A stretch of 64,000 nucleotides of DNA from UBA2241 sp963777895 (GCA_963777895.1 CAVZSF010000007.1:310001-374000), one strand, 5' to 3'. Positions 42,216 to 51,406 are shown, numbered from the stretch's first letter. Numbers and translations: made by a program. The notes: generated by a model from the letters alone, not told the origin.

Positions 42216-43300
42216 ACGACGCGCAGCTCGCAGAGCTCGGCGAGGCGCACCCCGAGCTCGCCGCCCTGCGCGCCGACGCGCTCGCCGCCGTGGCCGCCGC
42301 CGACGAGACGGCGGCGCTCGAGGAGGCGCGTGTCCGCTACCTCGGGCGCAAGAGCCGCCTCACCGAGATCCTGCGGTCGATCTCCAAGCTCCCCGCCGAG
42401 AAGCGCCCCGTCGTGGGGAAGCTGGGCAACCTGGTGCGCGTCGAGCTGGAACAGCTCGTGGACGCGCGCGAGGCCGCGCTGGCGAAGGCCGCGCTGGCCG
42501 AATCGCTGGCCCACGAGCGCATCGACGTCACGCTCCCGGGCCAGCCCTTCCCGCGCGGCCACGAACATCTCATCAGCCAGACCATCCGCGAGGTCGAGGA
42601 CATCTTCCTCGGCTTGGGCTACGCCGTCGCCGAGGGTCCCGAGGTGGAGCTCGACTACTACAACTTCACCGCGCTCAACACGCCGGAAGGCCACCCCGCA
42701 CGCTCCTCCAACGACACGTTCTTCATCAAGCCGCTCTCGCCGGACGTCCCGTCCGGACCCGGCGGCACGTACCCCATCCTGCTGCGCACACACACGTCGC
42801 CGGTCCAGGTCAGGGTGATGGAGTCGCAGCGTCCGCCCGTCTACGTGATCTGCCCGGGCAAGGTCTACCGCCGCGACAGCGACGCGACCCACACGCCGAT
42901 GTTCACGCAGGTCGAGGGGCTGGTCGTCGACGAGGGCATCACCCTCGCCGACCTGAAGGGGACCATCCACCAGTTCACGCGCGAGTTCTTCGGCCCCGAC
43001 CGGCAGATCCGCGTGCGGCCGCACTTCTTCCCCTTCACGGAGCCGAGCATCGAGATCGACGTCAACTGCGAGCTCTGCGGCGGGGCGGGGTGCCGCAGCT
43101 GCAAGCACTCCGGGTGGCTCGAGATCATGGGCGCCGGCATGGTCGACCCGGCGGTGTACGGCTTCGTCGACTACGACCCCGAGACCGTGTCGGGCTTCGC
43201 CTTCGGCGGCGGCCTCGAGCGCATGGCCATGCTGAGACACGGCATCCCGGACCTGCGCCTGTTCTACGACAACGACGTCCGCTTCCTGCGGCAGTTCTGA
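42212..43300 (+). CDS. pheS: Phenylalanyl-tRNA synthetase alpha subunit
   Basis: 362 aa, intact. The N-terminal coiled coil (ALEEARVRYLGRKSRLTEIL) is followed by HERIDVTLPGQPFPRGHEHL, the class II core (VEDIFLGLGYAVAEGPEVEL, DYYNFTALNTPEGHPARSSN), LLRTHTSPVQVRVMESQRPP, HTPMFTQVEGLVVDEGITLA and the end GGGLERMAMLRHGIPDLRLF. A Cys-rich stretch CELCGGAGCRSC is typical of actinobacterial PheS. ATGA overlap with the methyltransferase; pheT follows after 13 bases. Confidence 0.98.
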   Translation: MNDAQLAELGEAHPELAALRADALAAVAAADETAALEEARVRYLGRKSRLTEILRSISKLPAEKRPVVGKLGNLVRVELEQLVDAREAALAKAALAESLAHERIDVTLPGQPFPRGHEHLISQTIREVEDIFLGLGYAVAEGPEVELDYYNFTALNTPEGHPARSSNDTFFIKPLSPDVPSGPGGTYPILLRTHTSPVQVRVMESQRPPVYVICPGKVYRRDSDATHTPMFTQVEGLVVDEGITLADLKGTIHQFTREFFGPDRQIRVRPHFFPFTEPSIEIDVNCELCGGAGCRSCKHSGWLEIMGAGMVDPAVYGFVDYDPETVSGFAFGGGLERMAMLRHGIPDLRLFYDNDVRFLRQF

Positions 43301-43313
43301 GAGGAGGACGAGG

Positions 43314-45917
43314 ATGAGACTCCCCATCAGCTGGCTGCGGGACTACGTCGACTGGACGGGCAGCCCGGAGGAGCTCGCCGAGCTGCTCAGCATGTCGGGC
43401 AGCGAGGTCGAGGGCATCGACTGGGTGGGCGCGCCGCGTGACGCAGACAACGTGGCGCGCTTCGTGATCGGCAAGGTGCTGATCTGCGGACGGCACCCGA
43501 ACGCCGACAAGCTCAGCCTGTGCACGGTGGACGTGGGCGAGCCCAACGGCGGCATCAAGCAGATCGTCTGCGGCGCAGCCAATGTCAAGGCGGGGCAGAC
43601 GGTGCCGGTCTCGCTGACCGGCGCCGTGCTGTGGAACGGCCTCAAGCTCAAGAAGGCCAACATCCGCGGCATCGAGAGCGACGGCATGATCCTGTCGGAG
43701 GCCGAGCTCGGCTACGAAGGCGACAGCGAAGGCATCGTAGAGCTGTCGCACGACTGGACGCTGGGGGCGCCCCTCAGCGAGTACCTGCCCGTGGCGGAGC
43801 CCGTGCTCGACATCGAGGTGACGCCGAACAGGCCGGACTGCCTCAGCGTCTACGGGATGGCGCGCGAGGTGGCCGCGGTCACCGGGCTCGAGCTGGCGCC
43901 GCCGCCGACGGCGGAACCGCCGTCGTTCGGCGGCGCCCCCGCTGCGGACGACCTCGCGGTCGAAGTCGCGGACGAGGACCTGTGCGCCCGGTACGGGGCG
44001 CGGGTGATCCGCGGCCTGCGGATCGGCGGGTCTCCGGCGTGGCTGAAGGCGCGCCTTACGCACGCCGGCATGCGGCCCATCAGCAACGTCGTCGACGTGA
44101 CCAACTACGTGATGCTCGCCTGGGGCCAGCCGCTGCACGCCTTCGACCTCAAGAAGATCGGCGGCGGCAAGCTGATCGTGCGCCGGGCGAAGGACGGCGA
44201 GAAGATCACGACGCTCGACGAGGTGGAGCGCACGCTCGACGCCGAGATGTGCGTGATCGCCGACATCGAGAGGCCGTTGGTCATCGCCGGCGTGTTCGGC
44301 AGCGTCGACGCCGAGGTGGACGAGGACACGGCCGACCTGGCGCTCGAGGCGGCGACGTTCACGGGTCCCAACATCTTGCGGACCGAGCAGCGTACCGGCA
44401 TCCGCAGCGAGGCCAGCTCCAGGTTCGAGAAGGGTCTCGACCAGGAGCTCGTGCCGGGCGGGCTGGCCATGGCCAGCCGCCTGCTGGCCGAGCTCTGCGG
44501 CGGCGAAGTCGCGCCGGACACCATCGACGTGCGCGCCGGCGAGCCGGCGCCGCGGCGCATCGGCTACCGGCCGGCGAAGGCCGACGCCCTGCTGGGCGTC
44601 GAAGTCACGCCGGCCGACCAGGCCGCCATCCTGCGCCGCCTCGAATGCGAGGTCGACGAGGACGACTCCGCCTGGACGGTCACGCCACCGAGCTTCCGCG
44701 CCGACCTGGAACGCGAGGTCGACCTCATCGAAGAGGTGGGCAGGGTCTTCGGCTACGACAAGGTGCCCGAGACGCTGCCCCTGCGACGGGACGCGATCGG
44801 TACGCTCAGCCAGTCGCAGCGGCTGCGACGGGCTCTGCGGACGGCGCTCGTCGAGGCCGGCCTCGACGAGGTCATCACGTACGCCTTCATCCCTCGCGAG
44901 GCGCTCGCGCCCCTCGAACTGCCCGAAGGCGATGAACGCCTGCACACGGTGGAGCTCGCCAACCCGATGAGCACCGAGCAGGCGGTCATGCGCACGACGC
45001 TGATGCCGAGCCTGCTCGGCGTCGTGCGCGAGAACCTCGCCCGTCAGAACGCGGCCCCCAACGTCTTCGAGCTGGGCCGCGTCTACCTGTGGGACGAGCA
45101 CCGCGAGCCGGCGCCAGACCACGCCGCCGGCGGCCAGCGCGGACTCGAGCTCCCCCACGAAGCCGAGACGCTGGGCATCGTCCTGGCCGCGTCGATCGCC
45201 GGCGAGAACTGGACGGGTCCCGTGCGGGCGACCGATTTCGCCACCGTGAAGGGCATCGTCGAGCGCGCGCTCGCCGCGGCCGGCGTGAGCGGGGCGTCGT
45301 TCGCGGCGCCGCCGGAGCCGGCGCCCGGCGTCGCCGGCCAAGCGGACGATTCGGCGTCTCACGACGAGGCAGGCGACGGCTCAGGCGAGAAGGCCGGCGA
45401 GGGCGAGGCGGCCGGCAAGCCGGCCGACCCGCTCGCCGGCCCCTTCCCGTACCTGCACCCCGGCAAGAGCGCCGTCGTGACCTCCGGCCGCACCGTCCTG
45501 GGCTATCTCGGTGAGCTTCGTGCGGACGTCGCCGCTGCTTTCGGCGTCGAGGACGGTTCCGTGTACGTCGCCGAGCTCTCGGTCGACCGGCTCGCGCGAA
45601 AGGCCTTCAGGCGGCGCCTCTTCGAGGACCTCGTCACGTACCCGCCGTCCTCCCAGGACCTCGCCGTCGTGGCCGACCGCACCGTGCCGGCCGCCGACAT
45701 CGTCGCCACGGCCCGCAAGGCCGGCGGCAAGCTCGTGCACGACGTGAGCGTCTTCGATGTCTACGAGGGCGACCAGGTGCCGGAAGGCAAGCGCTCCCTT
45801 GCCCTTCGCGTGGTGATGCGTTCGGCCGAGCGCACCCTGACCGAGAAGGACATCACCTCGGTCCGCCAGCGGCTGCTCGCCGCGCTCGAGCGCGATTACG
45901 GCGCGGAGTTGAGGTAG
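43314..45917 (+). CDS. pheT: Phenylalanyl-tRNA synthetase beta subunit
   Basis: 867 aa, intact, ATG 43314 after GAGAGGAGG. Domains: N-terminal core and EMAP/tRNA-binding OB fold (FVIGKVLICGRHPNADKLSL, QIVCGAANVKAGQTVPVSLT), B3/B4 editing (PNRPDCLSVYGMAREVAAVT, LKARLTHAGMRPISNVVDVT, NYVMLAWGQPLHAFDLKKIG), B5 (YRPAKADALLGVEVTPADQA), the catalytic-like domain (LIEEVGRVFGYDKVPETLPL) and the C-terminal ferredoxin-fold anticodon domain (VTYPPSSQDLAVVADRTVPA). A Glu/Asp/Gly/Ala-rich insertion of about 40 residues precedes FPYLHPGKSAVV. Forms the alpha2-beta2 enzyme with PheS. Confidence 0.97.
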   Translation: MRLPISWLRDYVDWTGSPEELAELLSMSGSEVEGIDWVGAPRDADNVARFVIGKVLICGRHPNADKLSLCTVDVGEPNGGIKQIVCGAANVKAGQTVPVSLTGAVLWNGLKLKKANIRGIESDGMILSEAELGYEGDSEGIVELSHDWTLGAPLSEYLPVAEPVLDIEVTPNRPDCLSVYGMAREVAAVTGLELAPPPTAEPPSFGGAPAADDLAVEVADEDLCARYGARVIRGLRIGGSPAWLKARLTHAGMRPISNVVDVTNYVMLAWGQPLHAFDLKKIGGGKLIVRRAKDGEKITTLDEVERTLDAEMCVIADIERPLVIAGVFGSVDAEVDEDTADLALEAATFTGPNILRTEQRTGIRSEASSRFEKGLDQELVPGGLAMASRLLAELCGGEVAPDTIDVRAGEPAPRRIGYRPAKADALLGVEVTPADQAAILRRLECEVDEDDSAWTVTPPSFRADLEREVDLIEEVGRVFGYDKVPETLPLRRDAIGTLSQSQRLRRALRTALVEAGLDEVITYAFIPREALAPLELPEGDERLHTVELANPMSTEQAVMRTTLMPSLLGVVRENLARQNAAPNVFELGRVYLWDEHREPAPDHAAGGQRGLELPHEAETLGIVLAASIAGENWTGPVRATDFATVKGIVERALAAAGVSGASFAAPPEPAPGVAGQADDSASHDEAGDGSGEKAGEGEAAGKPADPLAGPFPYLHPGKSAVVTSGRTVLGYLGELRADVAAAFGVEDGSVYVAELSVDRLARKAFRRRLFEDLVTYPPSSQDLAVVADRTVPAADIVATARKAGGKLVHDVSVFDVYEGDQVPEGKRSLALRVVMRSAERTLTEKDITSVRQRLLAALERDYGAELR

Positions 45918-45949
45918 GAGCCTCGAGGCGGGGGCCGGCCTCGCGGGCG

Positions 45950-45992
45950 GCGGCGGGGGCGGCGGCGTCTCAGACGCCGCCGCCCCCGCCGC
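45950..45992 (+). terminator. Large GC hairpin after pheT
   Basis: A perfect 21-base inverted repeat centred on 45971, left arm 45950-45970 (GCGGCGGGGGCGGCGGCGTC then T) and right arm 45972-45992, followed by GTCGTTTCG. It lies 33 bases after the pheT stop and is the strongest hairpin in the window. Confidence 0.8.
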
Positions 45993-46341
45993 GTCGTTTC
46001 GCCCCGCGGTTTCGCCCGCCTGCGACCTCGGCCTGAGGCTCACGACTCGCCGTTCTGTCGACTCAGCATCCGTGCATTTGTCACATAGTGCGAGCTGACC
46101 TCTTGCATTCTTCTCATGCTGTCGCTAGAGTGCCGCGCACCATGCAGGCAGGAGCCCATCTTCTGATCGCTGCGCTCGGCGGCCGTCCGGCCGCCGGTGT
46201 CCGTCCGCGTGCCCGACGTAGGTGCGCCGGCGGGCTTTCCTGCGCGCGCGCGTCGCTCTAGCGTCCTCGCGCGTCTCCCGCACCCGCCGGCCATCCGTAC
46301 CTCTGCGCCGGCCTTTCGGCGCTCGTCCACTGGAGACCCGC
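45993..46341 (+). promoter_or_regulatory. argB upstream region
   Basis: The ~350 bases contain an AT-richer patch at 46060-46135 with several GCAT/ATGC elements (e.g. TTGCATTCTTCTCATGC), the likely promoter and possible ArgR sites of the arginine cluster. A plus-strand frame from ATG 46142 lacks family features and is not called. No argC or argJ remnant was recognised. Confidence 0.4.
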
Positions 46342-47145
46342 ATGAGCACCTCGTCGAAACCGTTCGCCCCGGCCGCCGCGTCGCCAGCCCTGGCCACCGA
46401 CCCGATCATGGGTCATGTGCGAACCGAGGGCGCGACCGAGGCCCAGCCCCTGGCGAGCGTGCGCCGCCAGAAGACCGTCACCACCCTGCTCGAGGCCATG
46501 CCGTACGTGAGCCGCTTCTGGGGCGCGACGGTGGTCGTCAAGTACGGGGGGATGACGATCACGTCGGCGCGCCTCCACGAGGAGTTCGCCCACGACATGG
46601 TCATCCTGCGGCTGCTCGGCATGCGCCCGATCGTGGTGCACGACGGTAACGGGGAGGACGACCTCGTCCAGCTCATCCGCAAGCACGAGGGCATGGCGGT
46701 ACGAGTCTCCGGCGTCAAGCCGAAGGCTCTCGCCCACCTGGCCGAGCATGCCATCCCCGTGGTGGGCAGCGCCGGCGCCGTGCGCATGACGCTGCGCGGC
46801 GCCGGCGACGGGCGCGGCCCCGTCGCCCTGGACGGCGACACCGTCGCCGGCGAGATCGCCGCCGCGCTCGGCGCCGAGAAGCTCGTGTTTCTCAGTGACG
46901 TCGAAGGCGTCTACGAGGATCAAGGCGCAGACGTGACGCCGATCTCGGAGTGCGACCTCGCCTACCTCGGGGCGCTCCAAGCCGCCGGCCGCATCGACGG
47001 CGGCATGGTCTCGAAGGTCGGGGCGGCGCGGCATGCCCTCGAGGCCGGCGTGGGCAGCGCCCACATCATCGACGGCCGCGTCGAGCACGCCGTGCTGCTC
47101 GAGATCCTGACGGACGCCGGCTGCGGCACGAAGGTGACCTGTTGA
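46342..47145 (+). CDS. argB: Acetylglutamate kinase, compact variant
   Basis: 267 aa from ATG 46342 (GGAGACCCGC). The amino-acid-kinase features are clear: TTLLEAMPYVSRFWGATVVV, KYGG (ATP-site Lys), HEEFAHDMVILRLLGMRPIV, DGDTVAGEIAAALGAEKLVF, LSDVEGVYEDQ, GRIDGGMVSKVGAARHALEA and GCGTKVTC. However, the usual HGGG is HDGN, and the following ~35 residues, including the NGLRVT segment whose Arg binds acetylglutamate, are missing in frame. A second ~25-residue segment after SGVKPKAL is also short. An N-terminal extension of about 50 residues is present. Either a divergent kinase or one with internal deletions. Confidence 0.8.
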   Translation: MSTSSKPFAPAAASPALATDPIMGHVRTEGATEAQPLASVRRQKTVTTLLEAMPYVSRFWGATVVVKYGGMTITSARLHEEFAHDMVILRLLGMRPIVVHDGNGEDDLVQLIRKHEGMAVRVSGVKPKALAHLAEHAIPVVGSAGAVRMTLRGAGDGRGPVALDGDTVAGEIAAALGAEKLVFLSDVEGVYEDQGADVTPISECDLAYLGALQAAGRIDGGMVSKVGAARHALEAGVGSAHIIDGRVEHAVLLEILTDAGCGTKVTC

Positions 47146-47188
47146 GCGCAGGCGGCGCCGTGACGCGGTTGCATATTCCTTCCACGTC

Positions 47189-47204
47189 TGATGTATTTCA
47201 TTCA
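47189..47204 (+). promoter_or_regulatory. ARG-box-like site upstream of argR
   Basis: TGATGTATTTCATTCA is an AT-rich imperfect dyad in otherwise GC-rich DNA, 70 bases before argR, and resembles half of the ARG box (TGAAT/ATTCA). A second AT-rich element, TTGCATATTCC (47169-47179), lies just upstream. Consistent with ArgR autoregulation. Confidence 0.5.
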
Positions 47205-47273
47205 GCCCCGGCGCTTGCACGGCCGGGTGAGGACGGCAGCCAGCCGTCACGGGGTGGAGGAGAGCTCCTGCTC

Positions 47274-47750
47274 ATGAACAAACGCGCGCCGATGGGCAAG
47301 ACCGAACGTCAGCGACTCATCCAGGCCGTGGTCCAGCAGCGGGAGGTGGCGACGCAGCGCGAGCTGGTGCACGCCCTCAGCGCCCTCGGCTGCGAGGTCA
47401 CCCAGGCCACGGTCTCGCGCGACATCCGCGAGCTCGACCTGCAGAAGGTGCGCACGCACCTCGGGCGCGCGAAGTACGTGCTCTCGTCGCGAGAGCGGCC
47501 CAAGGATCCCGAACAGGCCGCGAAGCACGTCCTGCGCGACTTCGCGCGCTCCACGACGTGCGCCCAGAACATCATCGTGGTGCGCTGTGAGATCGGCACC
47601 GCCTCGACGATCGCCCGCCAGGTCGACAACCTCAACCACACCGACGTGGTCGGGACGCTCGCCGGGGACGACACCTTCATCATCATCGTGGGCGACGCCG
47701 AGGCGGCCCGCGAGATGAAGCGGTACCTGGATCGTCTCCGAGAGGCCTAG
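47274..47750 (+). CDS. argR: Arginine repressor
   Basis: 158 aa from ATG 47274. Winged helix: TERQRLIQAVVQQREVATQR, ELVHALSALGCEVTQATVSR, DIRELDLQKV (the SR of helix 3 is diagnostic). The C-terminal oligomerisation/arginine domain shows FARSTTCAQNIIVVRCEIGT, ASTIARQVDNLNHTDVVGTL and AGDDTFIIIVGDAEAAREMK. GGTGGAGGAG lies about ten bases upstream. It sits inside the arg cluster it should control, 128 bases after argB and 124 before argG. Confidence 0.95.
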   Translation: MNKRAPMGKTERQRLIQAVVQQREVATQRELVHALSALGCEVTQATVSRDIRELDLQKVRTHLGRAKYVLSSRERPKDPEQAAKHVLRDFARSTTCAQNIIVVRCEIGTASTIARQVDNLNHTDVVGTLAGDDTFIIIVGDAEAAREMKRYLDRLREA

Positions 47751-47874
47751 CGCGCAGGCACCCACTCGCGCGCGACCCAGTCTGGCGTGACTGCGCCGGC
47801 GGCCCGCCTGCGGCCGCCGCCGGCGGATCCTCACGCACCCCTCCATCCGGTCCTCATCCAAGGAGACTCGCAAC

Positions 47875-49135
47875 GTGAGCGACAACATCCCCCTGAACGG
47901 CCTCGTCGTCCTCGCCTATTCGGGCGGGCTCGACACCTCGGCCCTCATCCCCTGGCTCAACGAGAAGTACGGCTACGAGGTGGTCGCCTGCCTCGTCGAC
48001 ATCGGCCGCGTGAAGGACGTGCCCGGCATCATGGCGCGGGCGACGGCGGCCGGCGCCGTGGCCGCCGAGGCGATCGACGCCAAGGAGGAGTTCGCCGAGC
48101 ACCACTGCCTGCCGGCCCTCATGGCGAACGCCCTCTACGAGGACAAGTACCCGCTCTCGACGGCGATCGGCCGGCCGCTCATCGCCAAGAAGCTCGTGCA
48201 GACCGCGCACAAGTACGGCGCAAGCGCGGTGGCCCACGGCTGCACCGGCAAGGGCAACGACCAGGTGCGCATCGACATCGGCGTACGCAGCCAGGACCCG
48301 AACCTGCAGATCGTCGCGCCCGCGCGGGGCGCCGACTGGCCGAGTCGCGAGGAGCTGCTCGACTACGTCGCCGCCCACGACATCCCGGTGAACCTCACCA
48401 AGAAGAGCCCCTACTCGATCGACGAGAACCTCTGGGGCCGGAGCAACGAGTGCGGCGTGCTCGAGGACCCCTGGACCGCGCCGCCCGAGGACGCCTTCCA
48501 GTTCGTGAAGTCGGTGGACGCAGGCGCCTGACAAGGCGCAGCACGTGATCGTCTCGTTCGAGCAGGGCAAGCCCGTGGCGCTGGACGGCGAGGCGATGGA
48601 CTTCGTCACGCTCATCGAGGCGATCGACGAGATCGGCAACGAGCACGGCTTCGGACGCGTCGACATGATCGAGAATCGCCTCGTGGGCATCAAGAGCCGC
48701 GAGGTCTACGAGGTGGCGGGCTCGCTCGCGCTGATCACGGCGCACCGCGAGCTCGAGGACCTCGTGCTGACGCGCGACCTCCTGCACTTCAAGCGCACCA
48801 TCGAGAGCAAGCTCGCCGATATGATCTACGAAGGCCAGTGGTTCGACCCGCTGACGGAGGCGTGCAAGGCCTTCCTCTTCCAGAGCCAGGAGCGCGTGAG
48901 CGGCGACGTGCGACTCAAGTTCCACAAGGGCAGCTGCGTCGCCGACGGTCGCCGCAGCGACTTCAGCCTGTACAGCTACAACCTCGCCACCTACACGACC
49001 GAGGACGAGTTCTCGCACGAGGCGGCCGCCGGCTTCATCGAGCTGTGGGGCCTGCCCATCGAGGTCTGGGCAAGGGTCGGCAAGGAGCATCACCTGATGC
49101 AGGAGCTCGAGGACGAGGAGCCGGTCAAGGCGTGA
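47875..49135 (+). CDS. argG: Argininosuccinate synthase, one frameshift
   Basis: GTG 47875 with AAGGAGA upstream. The P-loop-like ATP motif is VVLAYSGGLDTSALIPWLNE. KYGASAVAHGCTGKGNDQVR, EELLDYVAAHDIPVNLTKKS and YSIDENLWGRSNECGVLEDP follow. The frame ends prematurely at SVDAGA (stop 48529-48531). Removing one extra G near 48521 gives VDAAPDKAQHVIVSFEQG and continues to the normal end (IENRLVGIKSREVYEVAGSL, YEGQWFDPLTEACKAFLFQS, SLYSYNLATYTTEDEFSHEA). About 419 aa in total. Joins citrulline and aspartate. Confidence 0.95.
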
Positions 49136-49184
49136 TGACGAGGTCGACACGGGCCCCTTCGGGGGGCACCCCGGAGGGCCGGCG

Positions 49185-50642
49185 ATGAGCCGGGACGAGG
49201 ACGGCAGCGCCCTGCCGCGTGCTTCGCAGGGCGCGGGGGGGACGAAGGCCGGTGTGGCGCGCTCGGGCCGCTTTGCGGCGGAGCGCGCCCCCGCCTTCGT
49301 CAAGCTCAACTCGTCCCTGAGCCTCGACTGGCGGCTGTGGCCGGAGGACATCGAGGGGAGCCGGGCGCACGCCGCGGCCCTTGCGGCGGCCGGCGTGCTG
49401 ACGGCGGCGGAGCGGCGAGCCATCGACGAGGGGCTCGCCGCCGTCGCCGCGGAGATCGAGACGGGAGCCTTCGTCCCGGACGACGCCGACGAGGACGTGC
49501 ACATGGCGATCGAGCGCCGGCTGACCGGCCTCGCCGGCGAGGCCGGCGCCAAGCTGCACACGGGACGCAGCCGCAACGACCAGGTCGTGACCGACGTCCG
49601 CCTGCACCTGCGGCGCGTGATCGAACGGCAGGACGCAGCGCTCGGCACGCTGCAGGAGACGCTGCTGCGTCGCGCCGCCGACCACGTCGAGACGCTCCTG
49701 CCCGCCTACACCCACCTGCAGCGTGCCCAGGTCACCTCGCTGGCGCAGCACCTGCTCGCCTACTTCTGGATGTTCGATCGGGACAGGGTACGGCTGGAGG
49801 CCGCCCGCGAGGCCTGCCTCGAGCTGCCGCTCGGGGCGGGCGCGGCGGTCGGCCTCAACTACGAGCTCGACCGTGAGGCCGTGGCCGCGGCGCTCGGCTT
49901 CACACGCCTCGCCGAGAACTCGATCGACGCGGTCGCCTCGCGCGACTTCGCGCTCGACTACCTGCAGGCCGCCGCCCAGCTCGGCAGTCATCTGAGCAGG
50001 CTGGGCGCCGAGATCGTGCTGTGGGCGAGCGCCGAGTTCGGCTTCGTGCGCCTGCCCGACACGTTCAGCGGTGGGTCGAGCATCATGCCGCAGAAGCGGA
50101 ACCCCGACGCCGCCGAGCTCATGCGAGCCGGGGCGCCCCGGCTCGCCGCCGACCTCGGCGGCCTGCTCGGCGTCCTTCACGGTCTGCCCCTCGCCTACAA
50201 CACCGACCTCCGTGAAGACAAGCGCTACCTGTTCGACGCCACCGACTGCCTCGACGACCTGCTGCCGGTCGCGCACGGCCTCCTCGAAGAGATCGGGTTC
50301 GATGTGGCGCGCATGGAGGCCGCGTGCGACGCCTTCCTGGCGGCGACGGACGTCGCCGACTACCTCGTCGCCCGCGGCCTCCCCTTCCGCGAGGCACACC
50401 ACGTCACGGGGACGCTCGTGCGGCGCTGCCTGGACCGCGGCCTCGAGCTGGCCGACGTAGGTCTCGACGAGCTGCGCGACCTGTCCTCGGCCTTCGACGA
50501 GGGCTACTTCACCCTGCACAAGCCCGCCGCCGCGCTCGCGCGTAAGCGCTCGCGCGGCGGCTCCGCGCCGCAGCGCGTCCGCGAGCAGCTCGAGCTGGCG
50601 CGCGCCGCGCACGATGCCCGCCGGCGGAGCCCGTCCCGCTGA
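49185..50642 (+). CDS. argH: Argininosuccinate lyase
   Basis: 485 aa, intact. It contains SLSLDWRLWPEDIEGSRAHA, EDVHMAIERRLTGLAGEAGA, KLHTGRSRNDQVVTDVRLHL, YTHLQRAQVTSLAQHLLAYF (catalytic His region) and the fumarase-family signature GGSSIMPQKRNPDAAELMRA. An N-terminal extension of about 35 residues precedes the fold. It cleaves argininosuccinate to arginine and fumarate. Its stop codon lies in the first copy of a triplicated sequence that forms the start of the next gene. Confidence 0.97.
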   Translation: MSRDEDGSALPRASQGAGGTKAGVARSGRFAAERAPAFVKLNSSLSLDWRLWPEDIEGSRAHAAALAAAGVLTAAERRAIDEGLAAVAAEIETGAFVPDDADEDVHMAIERRLTGLAGEAGAKLHTGRSRNDQVVTDVRLHLRRVIERQDAALGTLQETLLRRAADHVETLLPAYTHLQRAQVTSLAQHLLAYFWMFDRDRVRLEAAREACLELPLGAGAAVGLNYELDREAVAAALGFTRLAENSIDAVASRDFALDYLQAAAQLGSHLSRLGAEIVLWASAEFGFVRLPDTFSGGSSIMPQKRNPDAAELMRAGAPRLAADLGGLLGVLHGLPLAYNTDLREDKRYLFDATDCLDDLLPVAHGLLEEIGFDVARMEAACDAFLAATDVADYLVARGLPFREAHHVTGTLVRRCLDRGLELADVGLDELRDLSSAFDEGYFTLHKPAAALARKRSRGGSAPQRVREQLELARAAHDARRRSPSR

Positions 50643-50735
50643 TGCCGGCCGCCGCGTCCTCTCGACCTGATGCCGGCCGCCGCCCTCCTCTTCGACCTTT
50701 GATGCCGGCCGCCGCCCTCCTCTTCGACCTGTGGG
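50640..50735. repeat. Triplicated start region of the HAD gene
   Basis: TGATGCCGGCCGCCGC plus CCTCCTCTTCGACCT occurs at about 50641, 50669 and 50701 (start ATGs at 50642, 50670 and 50702). The copies are 28 and 32 bases apart; the first is slightly shortened. Only the third opens into the full gene without odd residues. Confidence 0.9.
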
Positions 50736-51406
50736 GGACGCTTGTGGCCAATGTCGCACCGGCCGCACGCGACGCGGTCTCCCGCGACATGGCGGCGGAT
50801 CTGGGAGTGGACCCGCGCGCCTTCGCCGCCGCCTACCGCGACTCGTACCGTGGGCGGTTCACAGGTACGACGGGGACCTTGGAGGAGACGATCGCCCTGC
50901 TGGCCCGGCGCTGCGGCGCTGAGCCGTCCGGCGACTGCATCGCCTGCGCGGCACGGCGCCGCATCGAGCTCACCCGGCGCCTGCTCGTGCCCGAGGCCGA
51001 GACCCTGGCCATTCTCGACGAGCTGCTCGCAAGGGGGCTGCGTCTCGGCCTGGTCTCCGACTCGTCGGCCGAGACACCCCTGCTGTGGCCGTCGACGACG
51101 CTCGCGTCCCGCATCGAGGTCGCCGCCTTCTCGTGTCTGCTGGGCGTGCGCAAGCCCGACCCCGCCATCTACCGGCACGTGCTGGACGCGCTGGAGGTCG
51201 CTCCGGAGCAGTGCCTCTTCGTCGGCGACGGGGGGAGCGGGGAGCTGACGGGAGCGGTCGCGCTCGGGATGCAGGCCGTTCGCCTCAAGGTCGCGGCGGA
51301 GCCGCCCGGCGTGAGATACGACGATGACACCGGCTTCTCCGGCCGGCACATACCGTCGCTTGCCGTGCTCCTCGAGGACGACTGGGGTTTCTTCACACAT
51401 CCTTGA
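50702..51406 (+). CDS. HAD-superfamily hydrolase
   Basis: 234 aa from ATG 50702 (MPAAALLFDLWGTLVANVAP). HAD motif I is DLWGTL, with Trp where phosphoglycolate-type enzymes usually have Gly/Asp context. Motif II is the Ser in LGLVSDSSAETP, motif III the Lys in LGVRKPDPAIYRHVLDALEV, and motif IV FVGDGGSGELTGAVALGMQA. A helical cap lies between motifs I and II. Start choice rests on the triplicated sequence: an upstream in-frame ATG (50642) would add repeat-derived residues. Substrate unknown. Confidence 0.85.
   Translation: MPAAALLFDLWGTLVANVAPAARDAVSRDMAADLGVDPRAFAAAYRDSYRGRFTGTTGTLEETIALLARRCGAEPSGDCIACAARRRIELTRRLLVPEAETLAILDELLARGLRLGLVSDSSAETPLLWPSTTLASRIEVAAFSCLLGVRKPDPAIYRHVLDALEVAPEQCLFVGDGGSGELTGAVALGMQAVRLKVAAEPPGVRYDDDTGFSGRHIPSLAVLLEDDWGFFTHP

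Noticed and set aside
46142..46341. Short plus-strand frame before argB as a leader peptide or argJ remnant
   Set aside because: It has no Arg-codon run typical of attenuation, no ribosome-binding site, and no argJ features; coding bias is weak.
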